Positions 1 through 8,783 are shown, numbered from the stretch's first letter. The stretch: 64,000 nucleotides of DNA from an uncultured Eubacteriales bacterium (GCA_934546935.1 CAKTEH010000002.1:1-64000), one strand, 5' to 3'. Translations and numbers: made by a program. The notes: generated by a model not told the origin, from the sequence alone.

Positions 1-1133
1 ATTCTTAATCGGTTTGCCTCATCCCCAACCGCTTCGTACAGGGTCTGTCCTTCGTACATGGAGGAAAGCGATTCATAAACCTCCCGCGCCATTTCCTCCG
101 CAAATACCGACGTGTCGTCTGTGTCAAACGACGCAGGCGCGGTTTCTGTGCGGTTGACCGCAGACACGTCCCGCCCGTTTTCGCGCTCCTGCGGCATTAC
201 AGCCGACTCCTGTCCCTTGACAATTCTCCTTTCTTCCTGTATACTTTCTTCGGAAGTGGGAGAAGGAAGGGACGTTTCGGACGACAGGCTGGGGGCTTCG
301 GCATCAATAGCACTTGCGTAACCACTTCCAGAGTTATTGTTTCCTATATATGCGGAAACAACCCACATTTTCTTATATGCGGAATCCGGAACGGCTTCTA
401 TTACATAATAGGAGCCGTTTATTTTTTTTGTGAATTTCACAAGCGGCGCGGGATTATTATTTTTATCCCTATAACCATAAGATCTATCCGGCGTACCGTC
501 GCTTTGCATAGCGCGTTCTACCGTATCATAGTTTTGAAGAATGTAGCCAATTCTTGCTGCATCATTTATGTCGGACATGGACTGATCGGTGGTTCCCTGT
601 TGTCCATGTCCGTTCAGAATATGAAGCACGCCATTTCTGTCGATTGCGTTTTGGTAACCGGAATAATCTCCGTTTAAAATCCGGGAAATGTCTTTTGTCT
701 GTCGTTCTGATGCTTTGGAAATCGTATATCTCGCAAAAGCATCTTTTGGATTTCTAAGATATTTTTCAAAGAAAGCCTTTAATCCGCGATCCGTTGAACG
801 GACATATTCATTTATTCCCCGCATCTGTTCGGTCGAATGTGTTTGCGGGTCTGTGTTTATATTCGTGCTGCTTAATGTTTCCGCGCCGCTCTCCGCCCGC
901 GCCGCTGCACGCCCGGCCTCTTCTGCGGCAAGAACATCCTCTGCACGGGCAACGGTCTTTGTCTGCACCGTTGCCAGTTCTTCCGCTTTTGCGCCCGCCT
1001 CCCGTGCCGCCTCCGGATTTGCTTCACGTTCGGCCTCGCGGGCCTGGTTATATTCCTGCAAAGCGGTATACACCGCGTGCCCGTATTCGTTGACTTGTTT
1101 CAAACTCGTCTCGCCGTCGCGGTAGGTAATGTA
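1..1133 (-). pseudogene. 5'-truncated mobile-element polyprotein fragment with PBECR-like nuclease domain
   Basis: The minus strand is open from 1133 to position 1 and continues past the window edge. The frame is closed upstream by a TAA at 1134-1136 and has no ATG before about 824, although the coding-like protein begins at once (an Ala/Glu-rich helical stretch with KAEELATVQTKTVARAEDV). The middle part holds ISKASERQTKDISRI, then HILNGHG, then a segment ending YYVIEAVPDSAYKKMWVVSAYI. A His-x4-His-Gly motif followed by a domain closing in a beta strand is the look of the PBECR (phage barnase/EndoU/colicin E5-D/RelE-like) nucleases found in large phage and ICE polyproteins. This is a family-level guess from motif shape. 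A low-complexity Ser/Glu linker follows. The missing start and the abrupt join to unrelated plus-strand coding sequence at about 1130 suggest a recombination scar. Confidence 0.5.
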
Positions 1134-1380
1134 TTACAATAAAACTTTCTCTGCCCTTCTTGAAGAGGCGCAATTTACCAAAGAGATTTTAGCAATAGGC
1201 GCAACTCAACTGTATAAAGCCAATTATGCGGCAAAAGGAATATACTACCAATCATTTACTTGTTTGTCGACCGGGATAGAGCGTTTAGAGAAGTTATCAT
1301 TTCTATTGAAAATATGGCTTAGTGGACAAGGGCAGGAGGAAAAATCTTGCCCTCGCATTTTTATATATCAGATGCTATAA
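1129..1380 (+). pseudogene. N-terminal fragment of an unknown helical protein
   Basis: An ATG at 1129 opens about 62 residues of plausible helical protein (YAAKGIYYQSFTCLSTGIERLEKL), a pattern seen at the start of several HEPN-like or abortive-infection type hypothetical proteins. After about position 1314 the reading becomes unrelated sequence and stops at 1380. No ribosome binding site is visible before the ATG because the upstream DNA is the minus-strand fragment. I read it as a piece of a gene truncated at its 3' end, and perhaps also at its 5' end, by recombination. The family is not firmly recognised. Confidence 0.35.
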
Positions 1381-1389
1381 TCTGTGTAA

Positions 1390-1932
1390 GAAAGTACTCG
1401 GCAAACTGGTATTACCTTTAATAGAATCAATGTATTATTCAACTATCCAGAGTTCTGCGACAAACTGATTATCGGGAAATTTTGTCAAATTGCTTATTGG
1501 ACAATATTTATCATGGGGGCTGCTAATCATCGTCTTTGCAGTGCAACGACTTATCCATTTAATGTATTTGGAGGTGCACGGTCAGAAAACACACCGCCGC
1601 ACTTAAATCAACTTCCGCATAAAGGGGATATCGTTATTGGCAATGATGTGTGGATTGGCCGCGAAAGCGTCATTATGCCCGGTATAAAAATTGGTGATGG
1701 AGCCATTATTGCCGCCTATTCGGTTGTTGCGAAAAATGTTCCAGCTTACACTGTTTATGGCGGTAATCCAGCTAAGTTTATAAAAAAACGTTTTAATGAT
1801 GAACTTATTGATTTACTTCTCCGTTTCTGTTGGTGGGATTTAAAGCCGGAAATATTGTTAAATATTCTTCCTTTGCTTTGTAGCCCCAACTTAAATAAGG
1901 TAAAACAGATATTATATAAAAAGCTGAAATAA
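1390..1932 (+). pseudogene. Vat/CatB-type xenobiotic acetyltransferase, N-terminally truncated
   Basis: This is an acyltransferase of the left-handed beta-helix (hexapeptide repeat) family that acetylates streptogramin A or chloramphenicol with acetyl-CoA. The open frame from 1390 reads INVLFNYPEFCDKLIIGKFC, then FIMGAANHR (the conserved catalytic-His segment), YPFNVFGG, KGDIVIGNDVWIGRESVIMPG, GGNPAKFIKKRF and a C-terminal WWDL, all in family order. About 50 residues normally precede the YPE segment (full length is near 210). Here the frame enters from a stop at 1387 with no start codon or Shine-Dalgarno. The ATG at 1513 is the internal Met of FIMGAANH, so translation from it would lose the first coils. 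A family-conserved Gly before the Thr of the GT/F segment is Trp. It is most likely a decayed resistance gene. Confidence 0.7.
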
Positions 1933-1965
1933 AAGCTATTAATTTCCCATTTATCGGGCAGGCGC

Positions 1966-2009
1966 AAACAAAGACGGGGATATCTGCAACGATATCCCCG
2001 TCTTTGTTT
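1966..2009. terminator. Perfect 19-bp hairpin between the acquired block and the XRE gene
   Basis: Arms 1966-1984 and 1991-2009 are perfectly complementary around a 6-base loop. A-rich and T-rich ends on the two arms make it usable in both orientations, terminating the acetyltransferase remnant from the left and the XRE gene from the right. Confidence 0.75.
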
Positions 2010-2230
2010 ATTAGTCCTGTTTTTTGCAACTGTACGGGCATGAAATACATCACGTTGAGGATCACATAGAATCCCACCGATCCAGTGCTTCCACGTACCT
2101 GCGCAGCCCTGCCTAATTGAGGAATACATTCGTCCTCCTGCCGATTCCCCAGAAAGGCTTCCCCGCGGTAGGAAAATAGACACACCTGGGCGCTTCCTAC
2201 TTGTGCATCAAATGCCGCGTCCATATACCA

Positions 2231-3088
2231 TCATAAGTCCCGATAATTTCCCAAGTACTGCATAACAGCAGAAGCAGTAAGCAGCGCCACAATTGCGATA
2301 CCGGCAGGCGATATATACCCTCCGAAAAAAGCTGCAAAAGCCGACAGGACAACACATATCACCGTGCAAAAAAACGCTGTATTCCGCAGGCACGGCATTC
2401 CCCCTCCCCGCAGGCGCAGCAGCAGAAGGATAAGCGCAATCCCAAAGGTCAGACATCCTGTCAAAAAGGGAAAAATATTACCATAGCCAAAAGGGAGCAG
2501 GCTGAAATAAGATACATTTTGAAAAATTCGTTCTCCCGGTCCGGCGGCAAACGCCATCCGGACGCTACCCGGCAGCAGTTCCAACAGCAGGGCAAGCCAA
2601 ACAGCACAGCAAGCGCATACCGGAAGCTTCGCACGCCCGCGGCCCTGCAGGGAGGCCTGCTTCACAAACATAAGCTGCAGCCCGGCCAATGCCATCCCTA
2701 TCCCCAGTACCAACACTGGTGCAGCCATATTCCCGGCAATATATAAAAACCGAAATACAACCGTCCCAGCTCCAAAAAGCAGCAGAAGCAACCCGGCCAT
2801 CCTACGGATCATCCGGCGGGTCCGCATCAATGTGTCCAGTACCGCCGCATCTGCCTGTTCCACCGGTATCTCTGCTGCAGCACGTTCGCCGTTGATCAGC
2901 TCAATTACAGAAACACCCAGCGCACCGGCCAACGGTACAAGTATGCCGACGTCCGGGAACCCCCTTCCCGTTTCCCAGCGGGAAACGGCTTTATCCGTGA
3001 CGCCCAGCTGCTGGGCCAACTGGGCCTGTGTCCATCCTTTTGCGCGGCGCAGCTGTGCAATGAATAAACCCGTCTTTGTAAAGTCCAT
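2231..3088 (-). CDS. XRE-family transcription regulator with membrane-embedded C-terminal half
   Basis: Residues about 6-62 form a Cro/C1-type helix-turn-helix (IAQLRRAKGWTQAQLAQQLG, VTDKAVSRWETGRGFPD) of the type seen in many Firmicute stand-alone regulators. After a linker containing MRTRRMIRRM come five or six hydrophobic segments (LLLLFGAG, APVLVLGIGMALAG, LALLLELLPG, CLTFGIALILLLL, TVICVVLSAFAAFF, GIAIVALLTASAV). DNA binding is therefore probably tethered to the membrane and may answer to a membrane signal or ligand. I chose the ATG at 3088 because GGGGAGG sits just upstream; the more distal ATG at 3139 lacks a site. No partner gene is coupled to it; a hairpin at 1966-2009 lies beyond its 3' end. 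The regulated target is unknown. Confidence 0.75.
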   Translation of the reverse strand: MDFTKTGLFIAQLRRAKGWTQAQLAQQLGVTDKAVSRWETGRGFPDVGILVPLAGALGVSVIELINGERAAAEIPVEQADAAVLDTLMRTRRMIRRMAGLLLLLFGAGTVVFRFLYIAGNMAAPVLVLGIGMALAGLQLMFVKQASLQGRGRAKLPVCACCAVWLALLLELLPGSVRMAFAAGPGERIFQNVSYFSLLPFGYGNIFPFLTGCLTFGIALILLLLRLRGGGMPCLRNTAFFCTVICVVLSAFAAFFGGYISPAGIAIVALLTASAVMQYLGNYRDL

Positions 3089-3199
3089 ATCGTCCTCCCC
3101 TTTTGTCTGCATTATACAGCGGACGCGGGCTTTTGTCACTCTATGTTTACTAGAGCGGCAAAATTTCGGCCTTACAGGAGAAAATTTTCCGGCGTTTCC

Positions 3200-3772
3200 C
3201 TATAGCCGGATATGCGGTTTGAGTCTGCGGCTCAGGCCAAGCGCCAATGCAATTTTGCAAAGATCCGGAAGGATATAAGGAAATACACAGGCGCTTAACG
3301 CACCGAGGATCGTAACGCTTTTGGCAGCGCGCGGCGCATAAACGAGGACAAACCAGGCTGTCCCAAACGCATAACACACGATAAGCCCCGCAAGCATCGC
3401 CAGTGCCTGGAGCGCAACTGTCTGCCACTTTCCCGAAATCTCCGGAACCCGTTTCATAAGCGTTCCGGCCAGCAGCGCGGAAAAAACAAAACCGATAATA
3501 TACCCGCCGGTAGCGCCGAACAACACACCTATACCGCCAGTAAAATTGGAAAATACCGGGGCTCCCGCCGCGCCAATAAGGATATATACCACAACGCATA
3601 TTGTACCGCACCGTGTCCCCAGCAGACCCACGGCAGTAAATACGGCGAATGTCTGCATGGTAAAGGCAATTTCCCCGACAGGAATTGAAATCCAAGCGCA
3701 TACAGCAATCAGGGCAGTAAACAACGCAATATAAGCGGTTTCCCGGACCGTAAACCGTCTTGTTACACGCAT
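3200..3772 (-). CDS. bioY: Biotin transporter substrate-binding component BioY
   Basis: BioY is the membrane S-component that binds biotin, working alone or with the shared EcfT/EcfA energy-coupling module. The 190-residue protein has about six hydrophobic segments and the family landmarks: an N-terminal YIALFTALIAVCAWISIP, then GLLGTRCGTICVVVYILIGAAGAPVF, FTGGIGVLFGATGGYIIGF and a late FPYILPDLCKIALA. No ECF ATPase or T-component is adjacent, which fits a system sharing modules encoded elsewhere. It is transcribed divergently from birA, the biotin ligase/repressor, so the pair forms a biotin supply and use unit. The ATG has a GAGGTG site. Only the distribution of the C-terminal charged residues (RRLKPHIRL) is unremarkable; nothing looks broken. 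Confidence 0.93.
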   Translation of the reverse strand: MRVTRRFTVRETAYIALFTALIAVCAWISIPVGEIAFTMQTFAVFTAVGLLGTRCGTICVVVYILIGAAGAPVFSNFTGGIGVLFGATGGYIIGFVFSALLAGTLMKRVPEISGKWQTVALQALAMLAGLIVCYAFGTAWFVLVYAPRAAKSVTILGALSACVFPYILPDLCKIALALGLSRRLKPHIRL

Positions 3773-3806
3773 AAAAACACCTCGTAAATTGTATTGTCTA
3801 TTTTAT

Positions 3807-3880
3807 ATTATAAAAGGTCCATAGATTTATCAACCCTTATATCAAAAGAGGTGACAATTGCCCGGCAGTTGTGTTATACT
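3807..3880. promoter_or_regulatory. Divergent bioY/birA promoters
   Basis: On the minus strand TTGATA (3828-3833) and TATAAT (3807-3812) are 15 bases apart, facing bioY. On the plus strand GTGACA (3851-3856) and TATACT (3875-3880) are 18 bases apart, facing birA. I could not find a clear palindromic BirA operator, so biotin control here is inference from gene content. Confidence 0.45.
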
Positions 3881-3935
3881 GTTGAAAACGCTGTTTCTGC
3901 GGCGGAAATTTTGCTTTACAGGAAGTGCGGACGTC

Positions 3936-4904
3936 ATGTCGATCCAGGATGCAGTTTATCGCGCGCTACGGGAATCTGAAAACAAATACCTGTCCGGGCA
4001 GGCGTTATCCGCCGCGCTGCACGTCAGCCGCAACGCGGTGTGGAAAGCGGTGTCAGCGCTGCGCAGGGAGGGGTTTGGAATCGAAGCATCCACAAGACTC
4101 GGCTACCGTCTGATCTCCGACCCCGGGCGCTTCAGCGCGGCGGATATATGTGCCGCGCTGCGCCATAGCAACATCTTCCCGGAAGTATATGAGACGCTGC
4201 CGTCCACCAATGCCGAGTTAAAACGCCGGGCTGCCCTGGGCGCGCCGGACGGACTCCTGCTTGCCGCACGGCAGCAGAGCGCAGGCCGCGGGCGCTATGG
4301 CCGGACATTTTTCTCCCCGGAAGACAGCGGCGCTTATTTCAGCCTTCTGCTCCGGCCAGACTGGCCGCTTTCCCGTTTGCGCTGCGTAACGCCTGCAGCC
4401 GCGTTGGCAGCGGCACAGATGATCGAAGCCGTGAGCGGGAAAACGGCACAGATCAAATGGGTCAACGACGTCTACGTTGACGGGCGCAAGGTTGTCGGGA
4501 TCCTGACGGAACTTGCCACCGGCCTGGAATCCGGCGCCGTGGAATCGCTTGTATGCGGATTTGGCGTAAACCTCTATCCGCCTAAAGAAGGATTCCCACC
4601 GCAACTGCAGGAAACCGCCGGCACTGTTTTTGCCAGCAAACCGGCACGCGACTTGCGCGCGCAGGTTATTGCGGGAATCTGCGACCGCTTCCTTGACGCG
4701 CTGTCGCTTGCCGAAACAGAGCTGTTGGCGCAGTACCGGCAGCGCAGCCTGCTTGACGGGCAAGAGATATGGGTCCTGCGCGGCGGACGGAAGCTGTGTG
4801 CACAGGCGCTGGGCATTGGCGAAGATTTTTCCCTGCATATCCGCCGTGCTGACGGCGGAGAGGAAGCCGTACAGGTTGGGGAAGTCCATATCCGGCCCGT
4901 ATAG
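3936..4904 (+). CDS. birA: Bifunctional biotin-protein ligase / biotin operon repressor
   Basis: BirA makes biotinyl-5'-AMP and transfers biotin to carboxylase carrier lysines; the long form also represses biotin genes. Residues 1-65 are a winged helix (YLSGQALSAALHVSRNAVWKAVSALRREGF). The catalytic domain shows the substrate-contact segment ETLPSTNAELKRRA, the adenylate loop QSAGRGRYGRTFFSPE (family GRGRxGR), IKWVNDVYVDGRKVVGILTE and GFGVNLY. A C-terminal SH3-like cap ends in VGEVHIRPV. At 322 residues it is normal length. The ATG at 3936 follows AGGAAG; upstream in-frame ATGs lie in the promoter. It is divergent from bioY and followed by a strong hairpin at 4922-4968. Confidence 0.95.
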   Translation: MSIQDAVYRALRESENKYLSGQALSAALHVSRNAVWKAVSALRREGFGIEASTRLGYRLISDPGRFSAADICAALRHSNIFPEVYETLPSTNAELKRRAALGAPDGLLLAARQQSAGRGRYGRTFFSPEDSGAYFSLLLRPDWPLSRLRCVTPAAALAAAQMIEAVSGKTAQIKWVNDVYVDGRKVVGILTELATGLESGAVESLVCGFGVNLYPPKEGFPPQLQETAGTVFASKPARDLRAQVIAGICDRFLDALSLAETELLAQYRQRSLLDGQEIWVLRGGRKLCAQALGIGEDFSLHIRRADGGEEAVQVGEVHIRPV

Positions 4905-4921
4905 CTCCCATAGCAATAAAA

Positions 4922-4968
4922 AATCCGCCCAGCGGTATGCAGATAAAATGCACACCGCTGGGCGGATT
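4922..4968 (+). terminator. birA terminator
   Basis: A 15-bp perfect stem (4922-4936 with 4954-4968) lies 18 bases past the birA stop. The left arm is preceded by A-rich sequence, so it may also serve the minus-strand DUF402 gene ending at 5037. Confidence 0.7.
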
Positions 4969-5036
4969 ATGCGCAGAGACCGCTCCGGTTCTTTCGGGAA
5001 GCCGAAGCCGGCAGAGCCGCCGGCATGAATACAAAT

Positions 5037-5633
5037 CTATAAGCCAGTCTCTGGCAACATGCATGAGTTCACGTGCCGGGGCGCACGCTGTGCCGCACAG
5101 CGTGCGCGCAGACGTACAAGCAGCTTTCCGCAATAGGCGGCAAGCGCCGAAGAATCGGCATAACCACGCATAACTTCATGGGCATGCTGCAACGCAGCCT
5201 TCGCCTGTGCCGTACTGAGCAGCCCCTCCCTCCGCGCCTGGTCGAGTTCCTCCGCATCGAGCAGCCGTGGCGGACAACCGGGAGTAATTACGACATCGGC
5301 AAATGCGTCGGCAAACCAGCTTCCCCCATCGGTGCGGATGTGATTCCCCAGCGTGATATCAAAATAGAACTGCACAAGCTTTGCATTTTCATCATACATC
5401 GCCGTCAGCCAGAAAAAACCGTTTTCCGGCGCTAGCTGAAGCCACAGAAATCCCTCGTCCACGATTTTGATCCGGTTTTCACCCAGCCCGGCAAAAACCG
5501 GGGAACGGGCGGAAAGCACGACCAGGCCTGCGGCCGCAGGCGCATGGGCATATTCCACAATTTCATGACAGTATTGTACAGCCTTAGCATTTTCCCATCG
5601 GCTTTGACCCATTTTTCGTATCAAAAGCTGCAT
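5037..5633 (-). CDS. DUF402 family protein
   Basis: The core matches the DUF402 (FomD/SA1684-like) fold, which in characterised members hydrolyses nucleoside di- or triphosphates or nucleotidyl esters: GFLWLQLAPENGFFWLTAMYDE, QFYFDITLGN, DVVITPG, LLDAEELDQAR and a helical tail. The acidic residues of YFD and LLDAEELD are the usual metal-binding candidates. The C-terminal 35 residues are basic and fall over a GC-rich inverted repeat (5082-5108), so the native end may be extended relative to family members. It lies 61 bases downstream of the carboxypeptidase gene on the same strand and may be cotranscribed. Substrate is unknown. Confidence 0.7.
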   Translation of the reverse strand: MQLLIRKMGQSRWENAKAVQYCHEIVEYAHAPAAAGLVVLSARSPVFAGLGENRIKIVDEGFLWLQLAPENGFFWLTAMYDENAKLVQFYFDITLGNHIRTDGGSWFADAFADVVITPGCPPRLLDAEELDQARREGLLSTAQAKAALQHAHEVMRGYADSSALAAYCGKLLVRLRARCAAQRAPRHVNSCMLPETGL

Positions 5634-5694
5634 ATCCTATCCTTCCTGCTGTGCAGATCTGTAAGTCCAGCATAGCACAAGGGCGGAAAAGCTG

Positions 5695-6501
5695 TCAAGC
5701 GCCGCAGCTCTGTAAGGCGAGATATTCCTCCAGGCACAGGCCCTGCTCATAAATCTCTTCTGCCGCATCAAGCCCCACATAACGGTAATGCCATGGTTCA
5801 TAGTCAATCCCGGTACAGCCGCTGTGTGCAGATGGGTAGCGCAGGATAAAGCCATAGCGCCAGCTGTTTTCAAGCATCCATTGCCCGACCGGCGTGTCCT
5901 CCTGCGCCTGGTCGAGCAGCTGGTAATCCATATCTACAATATCCACGGCTAAACCCGTCTGATGCTCGCTGGTGCCGGGCGGCGCAACGATCTGCGCTGC
6001 GGCTTTCTGCGCTTCTGCGCCGGAAAGACCGCCTGCGGAAAGCTCCGCCACTTTATTCTCATAAAGCGTGCGTTGATACGGTTCATCACGGTACGAAGAA
6101 CAGATCAGCGGCGACAGCCCCTCCGCGCGGCAGGCGTCCATCATTGCCTGCAAATCCGGATAGGCCCTGCTGTCAATTGCATGGCCGTTTCGCAGCTGGG
6201 TCAGTTCAATTTCATAATCCTGCGGCATCGGATGCTGTGCGTTGACCAGTATAAGCCGCCAATCCTCCTGAAGGCTCCGGGTTTGCTGCGGTGTCCGTAT
6301 AATTTCTGAATCCTCCTGTGGCTCCTGCGCCCGTACCGGACCGGAAAAAGCTTTTTCATCCGACTCTGGCGAAAAAAACGCGTCCGAATCATAAAGCGTC
6401 TGTGTCCAGGTATGCAGCATAAACACGGAAAGCAGCAGAAAAGATGCAGTCCCGGCAAATATCCAGGGCACATGCCGCAATATCCGTCCCTGTCTGCGCA
6501 T
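5695..6501 (-). CDS. VanY-type D,D-carboxypeptidase (peptidase M15B), membrane-anchored
   Basis: This zinc enzyme trims the terminal D-Ala from peptidoglycan stem peptides. One N-terminal transmembrane segment (about residues 12-28) is followed by a linker and the M15B domain. Visible zinc and catalytic motifs are SEHQTGLAVDIVD (His and Asp ligands) and EPWHYRYVG (Glu and the third ligand His); PLICSSYRDEPYQ matches the conserved start of the fold. The length of 268 residues is typical. Upstream lie a promoter with TATAAT and a perfect tandem 11-bp repeat (6610-6631), and immediately beyond that the kinase/regulator operon, so control by that two-component pair is likely. No vanH/A/X genes are present, so this is probably ordinary wall remodelling and not glycopeptide resistance. 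Confidence 0.88.
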   Translation of the reverse strand: MRRQGRILRHVPWIFAGTASFLLLSVFMLHTWTQTLYDSDAFFSPESDEKAFSGPVRAQEPQEDSEIIRTPQQTRSLQEDWRLILVNAQHPMPQDYEIELTQLRNGHAIDSRAYPDLQAMMDACRAEGLSPLICSSYRDEPYQRTLYENKVAELSAGGLSGAEAQKAAAQIVAPPGTSEHQTGLAVDIVDMDYQLLDQAQEDTPVGQWMLENSWRYGFILRYPSAHSGCTGIDYEPWHYRYVGLDAAEEIYEQGLCLEEYLALQSCGA

Positions 6502-6568
6502 AAAAATCCCCTCCTATATTTGAATTTTTCCCCAAAACTTCCAGAATACTCCTGGAATGGGTACGTTT

Positions 6569-6631
6569 TCAAATTATAAGAGGGGATTGCGTCTTTCCGG
6601 TAAAAAACTGCCGTCAAAAAGCCGTCAAAAA
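6569..6631 (-). promoter_or_regulatory. Promoter region of the carboxypeptidase with tandem 11-bp direct repeats
   Basis: Reading on the minus strand, TTTTTGACGGC occurs twice head to tail (6621-6631 and 6610-6620), followed by TTTTTTACCGG and then TATAAT near 6573. The -35 region is poor. Tandem repeats at about one helical turn next to a weak -35 are the classical arrangement of OmpR/PhoB-type activator sites; the regulator gene is at 8836-9492. Confidence 0.5.
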
Positions 6632-7383
6632 ACGTTAAAATAATAATACCCGTCCAGGCAGAAGAAGCTGAGACGGACCGTCCTGTCATCCTGCTGACGC
6701 AGTTCCAGAATCCATTGCTCCCACTCGGAAACATCCGTGTACGGATCCGTATTTTCGAACGTATCTGACGCCGCCTCTATCAGCGTCTTTGTATCCGGCG
6801 GATACGCGCCGACAAATTCCAAACCTGTAAACTCGGCGTAAAGCATGCCCCATGCTATGGCAATCTCCCCAGGAGAGAGCTCCATATGCGCCGGACTTTG
6901 AGGAAGACGGGAAAAGGCAAGGGGCAAACCGCTTTCGTCATCAAGAAGCAGATACATCTCAAGGCCCTGCGCTTCGTCCCGTATGACTATGCGCCATTGG
7001 ACAAAGCTTTCCAGAGATGCGTAGGAAACCGTATAAAAAGCCTGCGCCGAAAAACCGAGCCCAGAGTCATAAGGATCCACATCAGAAAAACCGGTCTCCT
7101 GAAAAAACAACAGCATATCCTGGGCGCAGCCAACCGCGTCCTTCTGCGACAGATGGGCCCCGGTATCCATAACAATCTCCGTGTCTCCGGTTACAGCTGT
7201 CTCCAGCTTTTCCGCAAAGGTCATTTGTGCAAAATGCAGTTCAATATTTTCCACATTAACCCGCTCGCTGCCCTGTGACAGCGCACGGCGTTGGACGGCG
7301 CCGGCCAGGTCGGGCAAAAAGAACCCAACAACTACCGCCGCGAGTGCCGCAAACCCCGAAACCAGCATTTTTTTCCAACTCAT
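6625..7383 (-). CDS. Secreted or membrane-anchored protein of unknown function linked to the two-component system
   Basis: The 252-residue protein has an N-terminal hydrophobic anchor (ALAAVVVGFFLPDLAGAV) followed by an extracytoplasmic domain with many acidic and aromatic residues. I do not recognise the family. Its ATG overlaps the TGA of the histidine kinase gene (ATGA at 7380-7383), which indicates translational coupling and the order regulator-kinase-this protein. Proteins in this position often act as accessory sensors or signal modulators for the kinase; that role is inference. Its 3' end overlaps the direct repeats controlling the next gene. The two-component regulatory proteins YycH/YycI are analogies in position only. 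Confidence 0.75.
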   Translation of the reverse strand: MSWKKMLVSGFAALAAVVVGFFLPDLAGAVQRRALSQGSERVNVENIELHFAQMTFAEKLETAVTGDTEIVMDTGAHLSQKDAVGCAQDMLLFFQETGFSDVDPYDSGLGFSAQAFYTVSYASLESFVQWRIVIRDEAQGLEMYLLLDDESGLPLAFSRLPQSPAHMELSPGEIAIAWGMLYAEFTGLEFVGAYPPDTKTLIEAASDTFENTDPYTDVSEWEQWILELRQQDDRTVRLSFFCLDGYYYFNVF

Positions 7384-8783
7384 GCACGGCCTCCCCGCAG
7401 GCTGACGGTAACACAGGTACCGTTCCCCATCCTGCTTTCGAACGAAATCTGCCCGCCATGCGCCTGTGCGATTTCACTACACAGCGTAAGCCCCAGCCCC
7501 ACGCCGCCGGCACGTCTGGAACGGGACTTATCGACACGGTAGAAAGCCTGCGTCAAATGGGCAAGCGCTTCGGGCGGGATACCACGGCCGTTATCCGCGA
7601 CCTGGATCCGGCATCCGTCAGGCAGCATATGCACCAGGACATAGATATTGCCATTTTTCGCATCGGAAAGCGCCTTGCGGGCATTATCCATAAGATTGAC
7701 CAAAAGGGATTTGTATAAATCCGGTTCGAGCAGACAAACTCCCTCCTCGCAGCGGCACTGCAGGCGGATGCCTCCGGTGCGGTATACCGGCTCCAGGTGC
7801 TGAACGAGGCCACGCGTCAAAACTGCCGGGCTAAGCGGCTGAAGCTTTAGTTTTTCCCGTTTCAGTACAAGCAGGTCCAAAAGCTTCAGTGAAAGGCTTT
7901 CCAGGCGTTTTCCTTCGGAGAAGATATAATTTGCCGCGTCGGAAAGTTCTTCCGGGGAAAGGGTTTGGCTCCGGATGAAATCCGCATAGCCGATAATTGA
8001 TGTCATGGGGGTTTTCAGCTCATGCGCAAAGCTGGCCATAAAGCTCTCCTGGCGCTGCATTGCCGCTTCCAGTTCCCCAATATTTTCTTCCAGCGCCTGC
8101 GCCATACGGTCAAAATCCGCTGCAAGCGCCCCGATTTCATCTGTAGAATGGATATGCGGACGATAAGCAAAGTCTCCGGAGGCAATAGAGCGCGCCGCGC
8201 GCGAAAGCCGGCCAAGCGGTGCGGAAAGGAAATAGGAAACTGTATAGGATACAAGCGCAGCCGCAGCCACCAAAACAAGAAAAATCCGGTGATATGCGCT
8301 GTTTTGTGCATGGGCCGCGTCGTAAAGCGCAGTAATCTCATACGCAGCATCCAGCATCATCGTCGAGGGCCCCGCTGAAAAGCTGGTAGACAACTGCAAA
8401 TACCGGCGGCCCTCCCCGTCCTCAATACAGGAGGTTACCAGGCTGCCTGCCAACACCTGCGCACAGTACGTTTCAAAAGGCGCCTGCCCATCCATATAAA
8501 GCACCTCGTCCTGCGTGCGCAGCCGAAGCGCATCCCACGCCTCAACATTCCCATCAGAAAAGCTGTCCAGGGTATACGCAATATCTGCATAATCAGGGGA
8601 CTCCTTGACCGCGTTCACCAGTTTCAGGCTTCCCAGCACCATTTTATAAGCGTTATCAGCGTTTTGCTTTTCCAACTCAAGGGAATTGTCAAAAGAAATA
8701 GACAAAAGCACCGAAGCCCCCGCGCCGAACAACACGGAAATCAGACAGGTCATGCACAGCGCCATCTTCACGCGGAATTTCAT
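7380..8783 (-). CDS. Sensor histidine kinase
   Basis: The kinase has two transmembrane segments (about residues 8-28 and 160-180) flanking an extracellular sensor of about 130 residues, then a HAMP domain (SAPLGRLSRAARSIASGDF ... TDEIGALAADFDRM). The dimerisation domain carries the phospho-acceptor His in SFAHELKTPMTSIIGY. The ATPase has the N box NLMDNARKA, G1 DNGRGIP, the F box and G2 GGVGLGLTLC. At 467 residues it is complete. The start at 8783 follows GGGAGG; a much longer in-frame extension upstream reads through the regulator gene and is not used. It follows the response regulator by 52 bases and is coupled to the gene at 6625-7383. Confidence 0.93.
   Translation of the reverse strand: MKFRVKMALCMTCLISVLFGAGASVLLSISFDNSLELEKQNADNAYKMVLGSLKLVNAVKESPDYADIAYTLDSFSDGNVEAWDALRLRTQDEVLYMDGQAPFETYCAQVLAGSLVTSCIEDGEGRRYLQLSTSFSAGPSTMMLDAAYEITALYDAAHAQNSAYHRIFLVLVAAAALVSYTVSYFLSAPLGRLSRAARSIASGDFAYRPHIHSTDEIGALAADFDRMAQALEENIGELEAAMQRQESFMASFAHELKTPMTSIIGYADFIRSQTLSPEELSDAANYIFSEGKRLESLSLKLLDLLVLKREKLKLQPLSPAVLTRGLVQHLEPVYRTGGIRLQCRCEEGVCLLEPDLYKSLLVNLMDNARKALSDAKNGNIYVLVHMLPDGCRIQVADNGRGIPPEALAHLTQAFYRVDKSRSRRAGGVGLGLTLCSEIAQAHGGQISFESRMGNGTCVTVSLRGGRA

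Noticed and set aside
1805..2224. Minus-strand 139-codon frame
   Set aside because: It runs through the 1966-2009 hairpin and the acetyltransferase remnant, has no family resemblance and no good ribosome binding site.
3773..3935. BirA operator
   Set aside because: No palindrome with the expected TTGTTAACC-type halves could be found, although promoters are present.
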